Source of the DNA: Puccinia triticina
Taxonomy: Eukaryota; Basidiomycota; Pucciniomycetes; Pucciniales; Pucciniaceae
Assembly (NCBI RefSeq): GCF_026914185.1
Contig: NC_070574.1
Span: 2,666,501-2,730,500, forward strand
Length of the DNA stretch: 64,000 bases
Direction: 5' to 3'
Made by a program: the position numbers and the translations under genes
Shown: positions 1 to 11,062 of the stretch, in pieces
How the letters are laid out: every line of letters begins with the position of its first letter
Position numbering within the stretch: position 1 is the stretch's first letter
Notes under the pieces: model-generated
The model's input: only the letters and a program-made list of their open reading frames with translations
The model's database searches: none
Told to the model about the DNA's origin: nothing

Positions 1-148
1 ATCCCCATCCGACTTGGCTGCAGGGTATGGGAGGAGTGTTGGGGCCGGCGTAAATGGCTGGAAGCGCAACGTGAACGGAGAGCATGAGGATGGTGATCGC
101 AATGTGCGCACTGGCGACGATGCTGGTCGCATGGTCAAACAGTTTCAT
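1..148 (-). CDS. N-terminus of a secreted protein, cut by the window edge
   Basis: On the minus strand an ATG at 148 opens a frame that stays open to the left edge of the window, giving 49 residues with no stop. It begins MKLFDHATSIVASAH and is followed by a strongly hydrophobic stretch (IAITILMLSVHVALPAIYA), then a Pro/Gly/Cys-containing segment (GPNTPPIPCSQVGWG). That is the shape of a signal peptide with likely cleavage after AIYA. Nothing identifies the mature protein, because only about 15 residues of it are present. The GC content and codon use resemble coding sequence more than the AT-rich DNA that follows. It could be a secreted enzyme or a candidate effector, or a chance frame; the missing C-terminus decides. 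Confidence 0.5.
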   Translation of the reverse strand, partial: MKLFDHATSIVASAHIAITILMLSVHVALPAIYAGPNTPPIPCSQVGWG

Positions 149-847
149 GTTGGAATCATATCGAATGGGGCTAGGATGGAGGGGATCTGTATTTTTGTGT
201 GTTCTGGAGTTTGATGGGGCTCTGGGGGCATCGGGGCGATGTGGGGCGAGCCAGGGCGTTTTTGGAGGCCAGAGCTCTTCATGAGAGCTCTTGAGTCCTC
301 GACAAGCACGGCCAAGCCCGCACATCACCACTCTCCCAGCGCGAGATTCACTCTACAAATTGCACCTAATGTTCATCATTGTACAAGGGGAAGCCCCCAA
401 ATTTGGGGTTCCAGGGGGTGTTAAAGTCATAGGGGTTTGTAAATCACAGCAAGGGAATAGCCCCCAAATTTGGGGTTACAGGGGGTGTGAAAGTCACAGG
501 ATGTGAAAGGCCCAAAAGGGAATGGGACAGAGCAAAGGAAATGACATAAAATTTTCAAACCTTTGATGATGCAATTTCAGGGTGACTATGCATTCAGTCA
601 AAGGAGAAACCAAATTTCAACTGAAAAATAGGTCAAAAAACAACATTTCAAGTGAAAACTGGGTGAAATAAGGGCATTTTATTTTGTGAAAAGACACAAA
701 ATTTGTTATTGAAAAAGTAAATATTTGGAAAAATGGTGATGAGAGATATCTACTCAAAAACTCCGAAAATGTGAGAGAAATTCCTTTTAAAAAATTTTTG
801 AAGTTTATTATGAAGGCTGGCCACTTTCAGGCTGTGGAATCACTACC
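149..847. other. Non-coding stretch with a short direct duplication
   Basis: No gene is visible. A segment containing GCCCCCAAATTTGGGG plus the following AGGGGGTGT..AAAGTCA occurs twice, near 390-440 and 462-505. The rest is AT-rich with no supported features. Confidence 0.5.
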
Positions 848-1745
848 TTAGTAGTTTGGCTTGACAATGCAAAACACAGGTTCATGAAGTACAATACCAA
901 AATTACCAATTTTTTGACCTTGAGATTTATTGATTGTGAGGGAGGAGGCCGGATTGAAAGGAAATTTCTTGTGTATGAGCTTGGAAGGCAGTACAGACAG
1001 CTCCAGACTTATCTGGGTCAGATGTGAAAGGAATGTGACTGTGAGGGATGGGCACAGAATCATTAACTCTGTTACCTGATACAACTCTTGTGTAAATCAC
1101 ATTTGGGCCCAACCTGGTTCCATTACAAAGTCCCATTGTCCAATCAAGGTTCCTGGGCATTATTATTAAGCAATTTGGTCACCTGTTGGGAGTTTGTAAA
1201 CTCTTTGATCCACATCTGTAGCATTATCAGTAAGCCTTATTGAGTGATTTGGATTTATTTCAGATGGAACAAATTCAAACTGTTGCATGAGACGATATTA
1301 ATGGTGAAGGATTGTTTAGATTATTTGCATAAGTCCTGGAAGTAGATCTTGACCATGAACTCTGTGGTTTTCAAACTCATTTTCTGTGTCATATATGTCC
1401 AGCTGTAAGAATTTGGGGAATTCCTGTGAAAGTGGAAGCAAACTTCCAATGTTATGGTGAATTGTACCCTTCACCTTGAATGTATGGATACCTTTACCTT
1501 GATTGTTGAGTGCATCTCTGGTTGAGGCATTGACTCCAAGAGATGTAAATGTGAAGTTGCTATTTATCAAGCAGATGGATAGAATGAGTTGATTTCCCTC
1601 AGGTATATTAGGTTGATATATAATTTTGAAGATCTGAAGCAATTCAGGGGGTGGGGGTGGTTTTTATGAAGTGATCCTGCCTTGGCGGCAGCAAAGTTAG
1701 GTTGTTTATCCTGTGAAGATTATGGCTTGACACTTCACACAACAT
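848..1745 (-). pseudogene. Decayed Helitron Rep/helicase protein, internally deleted
   Basis: Read on the minus strand, the segment preserves landmarks of Helitron proteins in the right order. Near 1745-1690 is a zinc-motif-like CVKCQAIIF..CCRQG. At 1640-1330 come PPPPPELLQIF, FTSLGV, HTFKVKGTIHHNIGSLLP and LQLDIYDTENEFENH. Near 1215-1165 is LTDNATDVDQRVYKLPTGDQI. At 1160-848 is the C-terminal helicase segment with GLCNGTRL and TINKSQGQKIGNFGI followed by a PVF motif. In-frame stops interrupt the N-terminal part (two before and one after CCRQG) and a frame change splits the helicase part. The Rep endonuclease core and most of the helicase are missing, so this is a deleted, dead copy. Family assignment rests on recognising these motifs from known Helitrons. 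Confidence 0.75.
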
Positions 1746-2108
1746 CTCACTGCCCTCAAAGTTTCTGGCCTGAACCCAGGAGGCTCAGTCCAACACCATG
1801 CATTTGGTCTGTTTACATCATTCTTGGAATATTTCCGAAGGAATGGTTACCTGTGAAATCATGTTCAACGAAATTTCCAGCAGGAGGATTATTTAAAAAT
1901 CCTGCTCTTGAGATAAACTTGAATCAATTTGTTCCTGAATAAGGCCCAAATCAATTTCAGGTGGGTCATTCCAGTTTGCGGGTATTTGCACAAGGGATAG
2001 ATTTGAAGAATATTCATAAGTTTGAAATGGACTCTGCATATTTCTTGGTGAAGCACTCTGGGAGTTGAGCAAGTTAAAAATAGACAACCTGGAGGTGTGG
2101 TTGCACTT

Positions 2109-2314
2109 CCAGCATATTTGGCTGGGTTGAAGTCATCCCAGTTTAACTGGGATGCACTCAACCAATTTAAACTTGGTTGATCTCAACCAATTAAATATAA
2201 ACCCAAGGGGGGTACCTTCGATTTATATTTCATCAGTTGAGATCACCCAAGTTTAAATTGGTTGAGTGCATCCCAGTTTAACTGGGATAACCTCAGCCAA
2301 GCCAATTATGCTGG
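2109..2314. mobile_element. Palindromic MITE-like element (about 206 bp)
   Basis: The sequence folds on itself almost end to end. The left arm from 2109 (CCAGCATA, then TTGGCTG, then CATCCCAGTTTAACTGGGAT) matches the reverse complement of the right arm ending at 2314 (TATGCTGG), with a small AT-rich loop around 2195-2235. It adjoins the Helitron remnant. Superfamily cannot be assigned because no clear target duplication was found. Confidence 0.7.
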
Positions 2315-3600
2315 CAGTGTTGCCATGATTGCTATTTCCATGCTGGGATGGAGATTTGTGTGAGCTGTGTTCAGATTGGTTTTGTGGTTGAGGATTGAAA
2401 TTGTAAGAAGATTCATGATGTAGATGATACTGTGTTTAGATTGGTTTTGTGTTTGACAATTTAAATTGTCGGGAGATTCATGATTTTGATGATACTGTGT
2501 ATGCGGGGGTCTGTTGTCAATGTTGATGGAAATTTGGGGATGAAGACCACTCATGATTTGGATTATTTGATTGTTGAGTATGAGGAAAATCTTGAGGCTG
2601 ATAAATAGAATGTTGGTGCTCCTGCCACAGAGAAAAAGAACATGGGAATGTGAATATTGCTGGTAATGATGGGAGGGCGAGAATTGATGATAATGGGATT
2701 GTTGAGAATGAAGAGAGTGTGAAATTTGATGATGATGGGATTGTCAAGCATATATGATGAGAGGAATTATGTAGGTGTTATGATTTCTGAATTCATGCAG
2801 ATCAATCATCAGTTTAACAATGCTTGAATGGAAATGGTGTCTGTAAGAGTCCGTTTGAGCAATCTGCTTGAACGGGCTTGATTATTGATGTGTGATAAGA
2901 GTCCATTCAAGCAATATGGTTGAGCGGACTCGGTGAAATTTGCTCACCAAGTCCGCTTGATGAGTCTGCTTGAACAGACTTGACAAAATGACTCTGGAGT
3001 CACTGGTCTGTTCAAGCAGAAGAGCAAACTCTCTTACCAAATCCTTTCAGAGAGTCGCACCAGGAGTCCGTTCAAGCAGAGTCAATTCAGAGGGAACGGA
3101 CTCTGCATTGAACAAATGCGGTTAATACAAAAAAGTATTGACGCCGGCGTTACTTGCATACCGACGCCGGTGTTACTTGCATGACAGGTATTTGTACTGG
3201 TTTGTTTGGCCCCCAGAGGCCATTCCTTTAGCTATATGTAGATTGTGTTTCCCAAGCAGAACACCCATGTCAACACCTTTTCAACTACAACGGCGGTTGC
3301 ACGATTTAAGGTCTGGCCCGTCAGATTGACAGGGGGTGGAAGCCATCGTCAAATGGCCCCTCAGGCTGTCAAAGGGTGACCACATCTAGGGTTCCAATCT
3401 GGACCCCAAAGATCCGGTGCTACCCGACCGGATACCGGGTTGAGTCGGGTCACGGGATGGCTCCCAAGATACCGGGTATCCGGTCGGGTATCTGTAAAGG
3501 AGAGGGGCAGAGGAGATCTTCAATCCTCTGCTCCGAGTAGCTTTTCCCTGCCCTGAAATGTGGCAGGGAAATACCTCAAAGAGGACTCGTTTTATATTGC
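2315..3600. other. Repeat-rich spacer: tandem duplications and inverted AGTCCG motifs
   Basis: No gene is supported. 2340-2510 holds two copies of a roughly 80-bp unit (AGATTGGTTTTGTG..GATTCATGAT). 2650-2750 holds a repeated GATGATAATGGGATTGT-type segment. 2845-3110 holds several inverted copies of AGTCCGTTCAAGCAG and CTGCTTGAACGGACT. 3138-3185 repeats GACGCCGGCGTTACTTGCAT. 3400-3500 contains CCGGATACCGGGT-type inverted motifs related to 62745-62790. Confidence 0.5.
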
Positions 3601-3639
3601 GAGTAAGGAGGGGGGATCGGAACAACAAGAAAGACAAAA

Positions 3640-4325
3640 AAAACTGCAATGTTGGTAATTTGATTTTATCAACATCAATGATTGCCTCAGCAAGCCAGTC
3701 TTTGAGACAGATGAGGGACTCAAGGGTTTCAGCTTTCATCCGATTTTGTGTATAGTCTTGAACGTATCAACCGGCCAAGAATGCCCTTTCTGTTGGAGCA
3801 CTGGACGCCGGTGCTGCAAGGTGAGTTCGAGCCATACTTGCAAGTGTTGGGAACTCTTTGGAGTGTGGCTTCCAAAAGGTTAGAGGATCACAAGACTCCT
3901 CTTTGCATTCGGAGCTCAGATAGCAATTGATCTCCTCATCGAGCGAGGAAACCTTTTGCTTCTTTTTTTTGAAAAGGCTAGACTTGATGGTGTTTTTGGG
4001 GGCTGGTTTGGGTGGTTTGTCATTTGTGTGATCTTTGTTGTAGCGGTTATTGACAAATTTCTCGGCTTGACTCCAAAAGTCGTCAAGAACGGATTGCCTG
4101 CTGTGATTAATTATCTTGAGGATTTCAGGAGTAAAGATGTTGGTTTTGACGCGTGGGTCAAGCAATGTAGAACAAATATAAACGGGTTTATTTATTGCAG
4201 AATCAAAGTATTCCTTCAGCTTGTTGATGTAAGACTCAAAAGTGGTTGTGAAACCCTTTTGCTTAATGGAGAAGGGTATGAAGGAGTTGCAAGCTCTGCC
4301 CTTCTATACTACCAGCTACAAGACC
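3640..4325 (-). pseudogene. hAT-family transposase, C-terminal remnant
   Basis: The minus-strand frame reads a typical hAT transposase tail. It starts with KEYFDSA and LLDPRVKTNIF, followed by a lysine-rich linker, then the dimerisation region with EINCYLSSE, FWKPHSKEFPTLASMA and APASSAPTERAF. After one in-frame TGA, at about 3768, the same frame continues with YTQNRMKAETLESLICLKDW, the usual end of the family. The catalytic N-terminal and RNase-H-like parts are missing or unreadable upstream of 4330, where further stops occur. The stop, the truncation and the absence of recognisable ends make it a dead copy. Confidence 0.85.
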
Positions 4326-4853
4326 CACCAAGCTCCGCTTGGCAATTTTTAATAAGGTGATAGGAGTGGTATGCTCAAGATGAGTTTGTTTGAGACACAG
4401 TATAAGGTTGTATTGCTATGTAAGGGTTGTTATGAGTGTAGTAGTAAGTTGTAAGTGTTGTGAGTATAGGTGGTGAGTAAATCACTGATCAGTAATAGAC
4501 TGAGGAACAAAAATGGGGGGGGGGAGAGAGCTCCTTATATAGACAAATGTGAGGGATTTTTGCTCCAGGGGGGCTGTGCAAATACAGGAGTGGCTGTGTA
4601 CAATTTATGCAAGGGGTGCGTGCATGAGTGAGGCTGTGCTTAATTTATGCAAGGAGGTGCATAAATGAGGCGGGGAACAATGGGGTTGCAGGGCACAGCT
4701 GCAGGGGCAGTGCTACATGATGTAATGCGGATGGAAAACAAATTCAAACTAATATATGCAGTGGAGCTAGAGTGGAGCAGGGAAAATATGGGTTTTTATG
4801 TGTATAGTGAGGGAAAGGTGACTTGAGATGCGTGACAGGGGTTTGATGGGATG
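4326..4853. other. AT-rich spacer, no gene seen
   Basis: Contains repeated GTGCATAAATGAGG/ATTTATGCAAGG motifs near 4595-4670 and a short poly-G run at 4514. I see no coding potential. Confidence 0.4.
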
Positions 4854-5543
4854 CTACAGGTTGTCCAAAGGGCTAACTTCCAGTGTAGTGGGGCTCCGGT
4901 TACGCTTCCAGTGGGGACTAGGGGGTACTTTGGCTGTAGGTTCCTTTTCTGGGGTCCATGTGGTCGTACCGCGAGGCATTCTATGACTAATTACGCAAAT
5001 GAGAGAAAAACTTTTGATTTTTCCCATTTTGTATACCACATCCTCCCCCAACTTATTGTCTGTCCCCAGAAAATTTACCACATCTATTTCTGTATCTTGA
5101 GGTTTGAAAGCTGAAGTTTGAGCTTTTTTAGCCGGAATTCCTCAGATTTCTAAATAGCTGGCCACCAGATGTCCATGCACATCGCTGCGGGGTGGTTGAG
5201 CGGGGTCGACAATTTTGATCCAAATTTGACTTTTGTCATCATTGGATTTTATTGAGGAAAGTTTCTCTGTTGTTGAGGAGCCGTGGCGCTGCGCAGCAGT
5301 CAACGTTGTGTCTTTGTATTGTCCGCAGCTGTTGCCCTGGACCGCTAGAGAGCGCACGCCTGGAGCCGTGAGCCTCGGTTGACGAGTATTGATCAGGGAC
5401 CTGTACCAAGTAATCGGGCCCTGGGCCCGGGTGCTCTCTGCGCTGATTGCGCCCGCCCGTTCTGTTGGATTCCAACCGGGTATGCATATTGGCCATACCC
5501 CATGGGGGTTATGTACATATGTATGTGTCAGCCTTAGAGTCAA
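4854..5543 (-). pseudogene. Unrecognised ORF interrupted by one in-frame stop
   Basis: Two minus-strand open frames, 5543-5142 and 5081-4854, lie in the same reading frame. They are separated mainly by a single stop just after VASYLEI, and the spacer itself reads as protein (GIPAKKAQTSAFKPQDTEID). Joined by reading through, the frame spans about 230 codons. It contains KLSSIKSNDDKSQIWIKIVD and LGTDNKLGEDVVYKMGKIKS, ending in a Pro/Thr/Lys-rich segment. I do not recognise the family. A repeated rust-specific protein or a retroelement-associated ORF are possibilities. The single stop suggests recent decay of a real gene, but chance cannot be excluded. Confidence 0.35.
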
Positions 5544-6449
5544 CTCAGCTGACCTAAAAGTCTGCCTTTATCTACTTTTACATATGAATTACTTCATATC
5601 TTTTTCATCTTAAGAGATAACCTTGTTTTGACTTCATATTCTGTTTCCTCACGTAATTTTAACCCTAGTTACAACTTACCAATTCTTTGTAACTATACTC
5701 CTTCCCTGAGTTATTGAGTTGTGGCGCGCATGCGCAGTTGTGACGTGTCAGCGCTACCAGGCGCACCAAACCACATGTACATATGTAAATTACATAAGCA
5801 AACTGTGAAAATTTTTGTAGTCAGGATCCCCCTTGCCTGAGGCGGATCAATAGACTTCAGCACACCAGAACCACACCCCAGATAACCCCAGGATCACCAC
5901 CAAAGAGTTTACAACACTCCCAGTATACCTACCGTCACAGGCGCCTAGGATATTGACAGTAAGTAACCTCTTTCACTGAACCTTGTTTATCTCAGAGGTA
6001 AAACTCTGTGTCTTGCTTGATCTGCTCTTTCCTGCTGGCCTTTGCCTTCTCTTGATCACAGGGCTGTCCCTCCATAACTGCTGGCCTTTGCCTTATCTTG
6101 ATTACAGGGCTGTCCCTTAGGTTTCCCTTTAAGAACCTTGACTATCCAGAAGGAAGCTAAAAAATTGTGGCTGGATTAAACTTATCTAATCCAGAGACCC
6201 TCCACGTTTCTTTGGTGAGAGGAGGCTGTAGCACTCTCTAGCACAGCTTGGCAGCACTCTTCTGAAGAGGTAGCATTGCCAGTGGACATGCATTCCCACC
6301 AGATTAACCTTGAATATCTCCTTATCCTGATCCTGCTCAGTTTATTTTTCCCTTTCTTTCTCTCTCTCATAATTGTATTTTCTTTATCCAAAGAAATCCA
6401 ATTATTTCCCCCTTTCTTTCTTGTGTCCTGCTGTCACTAAAGAGACTCA
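5544..6449. other. Spacer with short duplications, possible LTR fragment
   Basis: GTACATATGT motifs occur at 5513 and 5776. A segment containing CTGCTGGCCTTTGCCTT..ACAGGGCTGTCCC is duplicated in tandem at about 6033-6077 and 6078-6117. No gene is supported, and a solo LTR here could not be delimited. Confidence 0.3.
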
Positions 6450-7000
6450 GGCTCACAGTATGTATCCCTTCTTCCGCTCAGTTCTCGATCCCAACGACCT
6501 CGAACGAGTAGCCGACTTTACCAACCGCCCCCTCCATCTCCCGGGGCGGATTCCTTTGAGGCGCCCTCGGTGCCTCAGAGCCAATCCGTTGATTTCGCCG
6601 CCATACTGATTCCAACAAACCGGCACCTGATCTCGCTTCTGCAGCCTTGAGCTGCATGGGACCAAACTTCCCAATCTTCGGCCGACTTCTCAATCCAAAC
6701 AACCTTGACCAACACCTCAATCCTAACTACATAGACGACTTAACGGACCACCTCTACCATCTCCAGGGGTGGATTCCTTTGAGGTGCCCGCGGTGCCTCA
6801 GAGCCAATACGCCGAAATCACCACCTCCTTCCACCAGTCTGATTCCAACAAACCCAAACCAAACGACCGACTTCTGCAACCTTCTGCCGACAATCCCAAA
6901 CATTCAGAGCCGGGTGTACCACAACATACGTATTTATCTGTTTATATTGCTTATTTGCTTGTTCAACCCTGCTGATTTTCCCTTTCATAGTTCCTATGTC
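6450..7000 (+). other. Exon-like tandem duplication upstream of the 7308 gene
   Basis: Two related segments, about 6510-6640 and 6750-6870, encode similar peptides in one frame: PPPPSPGADSFEAPSVPQSQ and PPLPSPGVDSFEVPAVPQSQ. Both are followed by sequence related to SDSNKP/LIPTNR. A plausible intron (GTATTT to TTTCATAG) follows the second copy near 6930-6989. This may be broken exons of a gene related to the one at 7308; no complete model can be built. Confidence 0.35.
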
Positions 7001-7203
7001 CAGGTTGATTTGTTGAGGTCATGCCCTGCTTAACTGCAGAGGCATTTGGCTTTATCACCTCAAAACTACCCCACCTCTTCAAGATCAAAGGTCCAGATCG
7101 CGGGGCCTGCAGCCCTTTGTTGTCGCCAAACAGCCCTTTGTCGTCGAGATGTTGCTGGGTGAGTTGTGTTTCTGCTTTGTGGTGTGTGCTCGAGGGGCTG
7201 GCT

Positions 7204-7210
7204 TATAAAA
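7204..7210 (+). promoter_or_regulatory. TATA box of the 7308 gene
   Basis: TATAAAA lies 98 bp upstream of the ATG at 7308. It is followed by a CT-rich leader (TTCCTTCATTCGC), a normal arrangement for a fungal promoter. Confidence 0.55.
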
Positions 7211-7307
7211 AGGCCTCTTTTCCTGGGAAGCAGAACAGCTCATCATCCTTCCTTCATTCGCAGCAGTATTCAACACAGCCTCCGCATCAAAGTCTTCACT
7301 AGCAGTC

Positions 7308-8692
7308 ATGTTTTCTCTTCCAGACCGTGTGTCTCATCCTTATAGTTTGCGCCCTCGTGCGAGTTCCGTTACGACTAGAGTACGTTGTTTATTCAACAAA
7401 ACTTGTTGATTGATGCTGAGGTGCTCTTCCTGCTCATAGACTGCTTGCCCATCCATCAATCCCCTTGGGTTCGATCACAATTTACTTAATCATCATCCAT
7501 TAGGGCAGCCGTTCCCTGGGGTAAGTTGTTCATGTTTTGTTATTGTTTTTAGAGAGAAAAAACTGATAATGATCTCTCTTCTCCCAGGATGCTGATGCTA
7601 CCCCCGTTGAGCAAGCAGCTCACGCATCGTCTGGCCGCATGAAATGGACCCAAGAGCGCCGTGACTACCTCACCCAGTCGCTGGTGATGTCTGATATTTG
7701 CTCCGATTCCCCAGAGGCTCTTCGCGAGATCATCATCGGCAATGCAACAATGGATACCTTGAAGAGAGTACGTTCCACCTTACTTCTGTTTATGATTTTG
7801 GGTGCTGATTTTGTTTCTTCAGGTTGCAAACTCAGGTCAAGATGTCCCTGCTCCCTCGAGCAATGAAAGGGTGCTTCACCCCTCTCCTTCCTCAGAGGTT
7901 GACCGCTTGGTGATACCGCCCGGCCTTGTTGGCCTTCATCCTCAATACCAAACGCCAAAACCATATCCTGCCATCTCTACGGATACAACCGCTTCCATGT
8001 GGGAGTCCCCCACTTATCAACCTGGAACTCCCAGTCGTTGTTCTTCCGCTGATTCTCCGGTCTATCAAGCCCAGGTCTCAGACAGTCCTGCTGTCCCAGT
8101 AAGTAGACTTTTTATTGCTTGCGGTTTGAAGGCAGCATGTGATGCTTATTTGTCTATTTCTTTCTTTCTCCAGGATTTTTTGTCTAACAGGATTGTTTTC
8201 AACGATTCTTGGACCCAATTGCCAGGCTGGATGTCCAAACCAACGGCTCCTCACAAGTCTGAGCCTGACAATCATCAGCCAATCCAGGTTGATGATCAGC
8301 CTGACCTTCCTCAGAGCAGTAAAGAGGCTGCTCCAACTAGTTCCAATCATGAGCATGACAAGTTATTGGAAGATGGTTACCGTAGTAACCCAGAGTACCC
8401 TTGCATTCCGTTGCCGGCGGTTTGTGGTGATTACGGTATCACCGAGTTTGCTTTTCTTTGCCCTCACCAGATTGAGGCCCTTCTCAACCGTCGCCACAAT
8501 CCTGTTCCCGCGTCTCCCATCACCATTGAGCCGGCTGTACTCTTTCATTTCTATACCGGGCTAGTTGAAGACTTCATTGCATATTCAAACCGCAGCCCAT
8601 CTCCCAACAATTTTGATTGCATGGAGCGTATTTGTTTGTTCCAGGCCTGGGCCAATCGATACCTTTCCGCTGATCACTATGTTCGTCAATGA
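7308..8692 (+). CDS. Five-exon gene, protein of unknown function (about 375 aa)
   Basis: Exons fit at 7308-7379, 7440-7520, 7588-7767, 7823-8098 and 8174-8692. The four introns are 60, 67, 55 and 75 nt, all with GTACGT or GTAAGT donors, AG acceptors and phase 0. The protein starts MFSLPDRVSHPYSLRPRAS. It contains a Glu/Arg-rich segment (MKWTQERRDYLTQSLVMSD), then a long Ser/Pro/Gln-rich disordered middle. The conserved-looking C-terminal part has YGITEFAFLCPHQIEALLNR and CMERICLFQAWANRYLSA. I do not recognise a domain. Clean introns and a TATA box argue that this is a real gene rather than debris. Its stop lies only about 35 bp before the 29-bp hairpin array, and a GTGAGT donor-like site follows the stop at 8705, so the original gene may have extended further. 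Confidence 0.65.
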
Positions 8693-8726
8693 CTGATGAC
8701 AATAGGTGAGTTTCTTTTTTTTTTCT

Positions 8727-11055
8727 ACTCCGTTTGTAGGAGTGTGCCAAAGCACACTCCATTTGTAGGAGTGTGCCACAGCACACTCTGTTTGTAGGAG
8801 TGTGCCACAGCACACTCTGTTTGTAGGAGTGTGCCACAGCACACTGCGTTTGTAGGAGTGTGCCACAGCAGACTTCGTTTGAAGTAGTGTGCCACAGCAC
8901 ACTCCGTTTGTAGGAGTGTGCCACAGCACACTCCGTTTGTAGGAGTGTGCCACAGCACACTCCGTTTGTAGGAGTGTGCCACAGCACACTCCGTTTGTAG
9001 GAGTGTGCCACAGCACACTCCGTTTGTAGGAGTGTGCCACAGTACACTCCGTTTGTAGGAGTGTGCCACAGCACACTCCGTTTGTAGGAGTGTGCCACAG
9101 CACACTCCGTTTGTAGGAGTGTGCCACAGCACACTCCGTTTGTAGGAGTGTGCCACAGCACACTCCGTTTGTAGGAGTGTGCCACAGCACACTCCGTTTG
9201 TAGGAGTGTGCCACAGCACACTCCGTTTGTAGGAGTGTGCCACAGCACACTCCGTTTGTAGGAGTGTGCCACAGCACACTCCGTTTGTAGGAGTGTGCCA
9301 CAGCACACTCCGTTTGTAGGAGTGTGCCACAGCACACTCCGTTTGTAGGAGTGTGCCACAGCACACTCCGTTTGTAGGAGTGTGCCACAGCACACTCCGT
9401 TTGTAGGAGTGTGCCACAGCACACTCCGTTTGTAGGAGTGTGCCACAGCACACTCCGTTTGTAGGAGTGTGCCACAGCACACTCCGTTTGTAGGAGTGTG
9501 CCACAGCACACTCCGTTTGTAGGAGTGTGCCACAGCACACTCCGTTTGTAGGAGTGTGCCACAGCACACTCCGTTTGTAGGAGTGTGCCACAGCACACTC
9601 CGTTTGTAGGAGTGTGCCACAGCACACTCCGTTTGTAGGAGTGTGCCACAGCACACTCCGTTTGTAGGAGTGTGCCACAGCACACTCCGTTTGTAGGAGT
9701 GTGCCACAGCACACTCCGTTTGTAGGAGTGTGCCACAGCACACTCCGTTTGTAGGAGTGTGCCACAGCACACTCCGTTTGTAGGAGTGTGCCACAGCACA
9801 CTCCGTTTGTAGGAGTGTGCCACAGCACACTCCGTTTGTAGGAGTGTGCCACAGCACACTCCGTTTGTAGGAGTGTGCCACAGCACACTCCGTTTGTAGG
9901 AGTGTGCCACAGCACACTCCGTTTGTAGGAGTGTGCCACAGCACACTCCGTTTGTAGGAGTGTGCCACAGCACACTCCGTTTGTAGGAGTGTGCCACAGC
10001 ACACTCCGTTTGTAGGAGTGTGCCACAGCACACTCCGTTTGTAGGAGTGTGCCACAGCACACTCCGTTTGTAGGAGTGTGCCACAGCACACTCCGTTTGT
10101 AGGAGTGTGCCACAGCACACTCCGTTTGTAGGAGTGTGCCACAGCACACTCCGTTTGTAGGAGTGTGCCACAGCACACTCCGTTTGTAGGAGTGTGCCAC
10201 AGCACACTCCGTTTGTAGGAGTGTGCCACAGCACACTCCGTTTGTAGGAGTGTGCCACAGCACACTCCGTTTGTAGGAGTGTGCCACAGCACACTCCGTT
10301 TGTAGGAGTGTGCCACAGCACACTCCGTTTGTAGGAGTGTGCCACAGCACACTCCGTTTGTAGGAGTGTGCCACAGCACACTCCGTTTGTAGGAGTGTGC
10401 CACAGCACACTCCGTTTGTAGGAGTGTGCCACAGCACACTCCGTTTGTAGGAGTGTGCCACAGCACACTCCGTTTGTAGGAGTGTGCCACAGCACACTCC
10501 GTTTGTAGGAGTGTGCCACAGCACACTCCGTTTGTAGGAGTGTGCCACAGCACACTCCGTTTGTAGGAGTGTGCCACAGCACACTCCGTTTGTAGGAGTG
10601 TGCCACAGCACACTCCGTTTGTAGGAGTGTGCCACAGCACACTCCGTTTGTAGGAGTGTGCCACAGCACACTCCGTTTGTAGGAGTGTGCCACAGCACAC
10701 TCCGTTTGTAGGAGTGTGCCACAGCACACTCCGTTTGTAGGAGTGTGCCACAGCACACTCCGTTTGTAGGAGTGTGCCACAGCACACTCCGTTTGTAGGA
10801 GTGTGCCACAGCACACTCCGTTTGTAGGAGTGTGCCACAGCACACTCCGTTTGTAGGAGTGTGCCACAGCACACTCCGTTTGTAGGAGTGTGCCACAGCA
10901 CACTCCGTTTGTAGGAGTGTGCCACAGCACACTCCGTTTGTAGGAGTGTGCCAAAGCACACTCCGTTTCTAGGAGTGTGCCAAAGCACACTCTGTTTCTA
11001 GGAGTGTGCCAAAGCACACTCTGTTTCTAGGAGTGTGCCAAAGCACACTCCGTTT
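8727..11055. repeat. Minisatellite of about 80 copies of a 29-bp hairpin unit
   Basis: The 29-bp unit consists of arm GGAGTGTGC, loop CACA, arm GCACACTCC and linker GTTTGTA. Each unit can therefore form a perfect 9-bp hairpin with a 4-nt loop. Around 70 central copies (about 8889-10940) are identical as far as I can read, apart from a C-to-T change at 9043. The first five or so units and the last four carry scattered changes (loop CAAA, CTAGG for GTAGG, CTCTG for CTCCG). Homogeneous centre plus diverged edges is the pattern expected of unequal exchange or gene conversion. Because 29 is not a multiple of 3 and the unit has no stop in any minus frame, three spurious frames of about 800 codons run through it. 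Confidence 0.97.
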
Positions 11056-11062
11056 ACCACGC

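Noticed and set aside
5460..5850. Solo LTR with GTACATATGT motifs
   Set aside because: No matching TG/CA ends, target duplication or second copy could be found in the window.
8574..11017. Three overlapping minus-strand ORFs of 744-810 codons
   Set aside because: They are the same 29-bp unit read in three frames, giving a 29-residue peptide repeat; a stop-free unit with length not divisible by 3 produces this automatically.
8727..11055. CRISPR array
   Set aside because: Palindromic repeats of CRISPR-like length, but units abut with no unique spacers, and the genome is eukaryotic.
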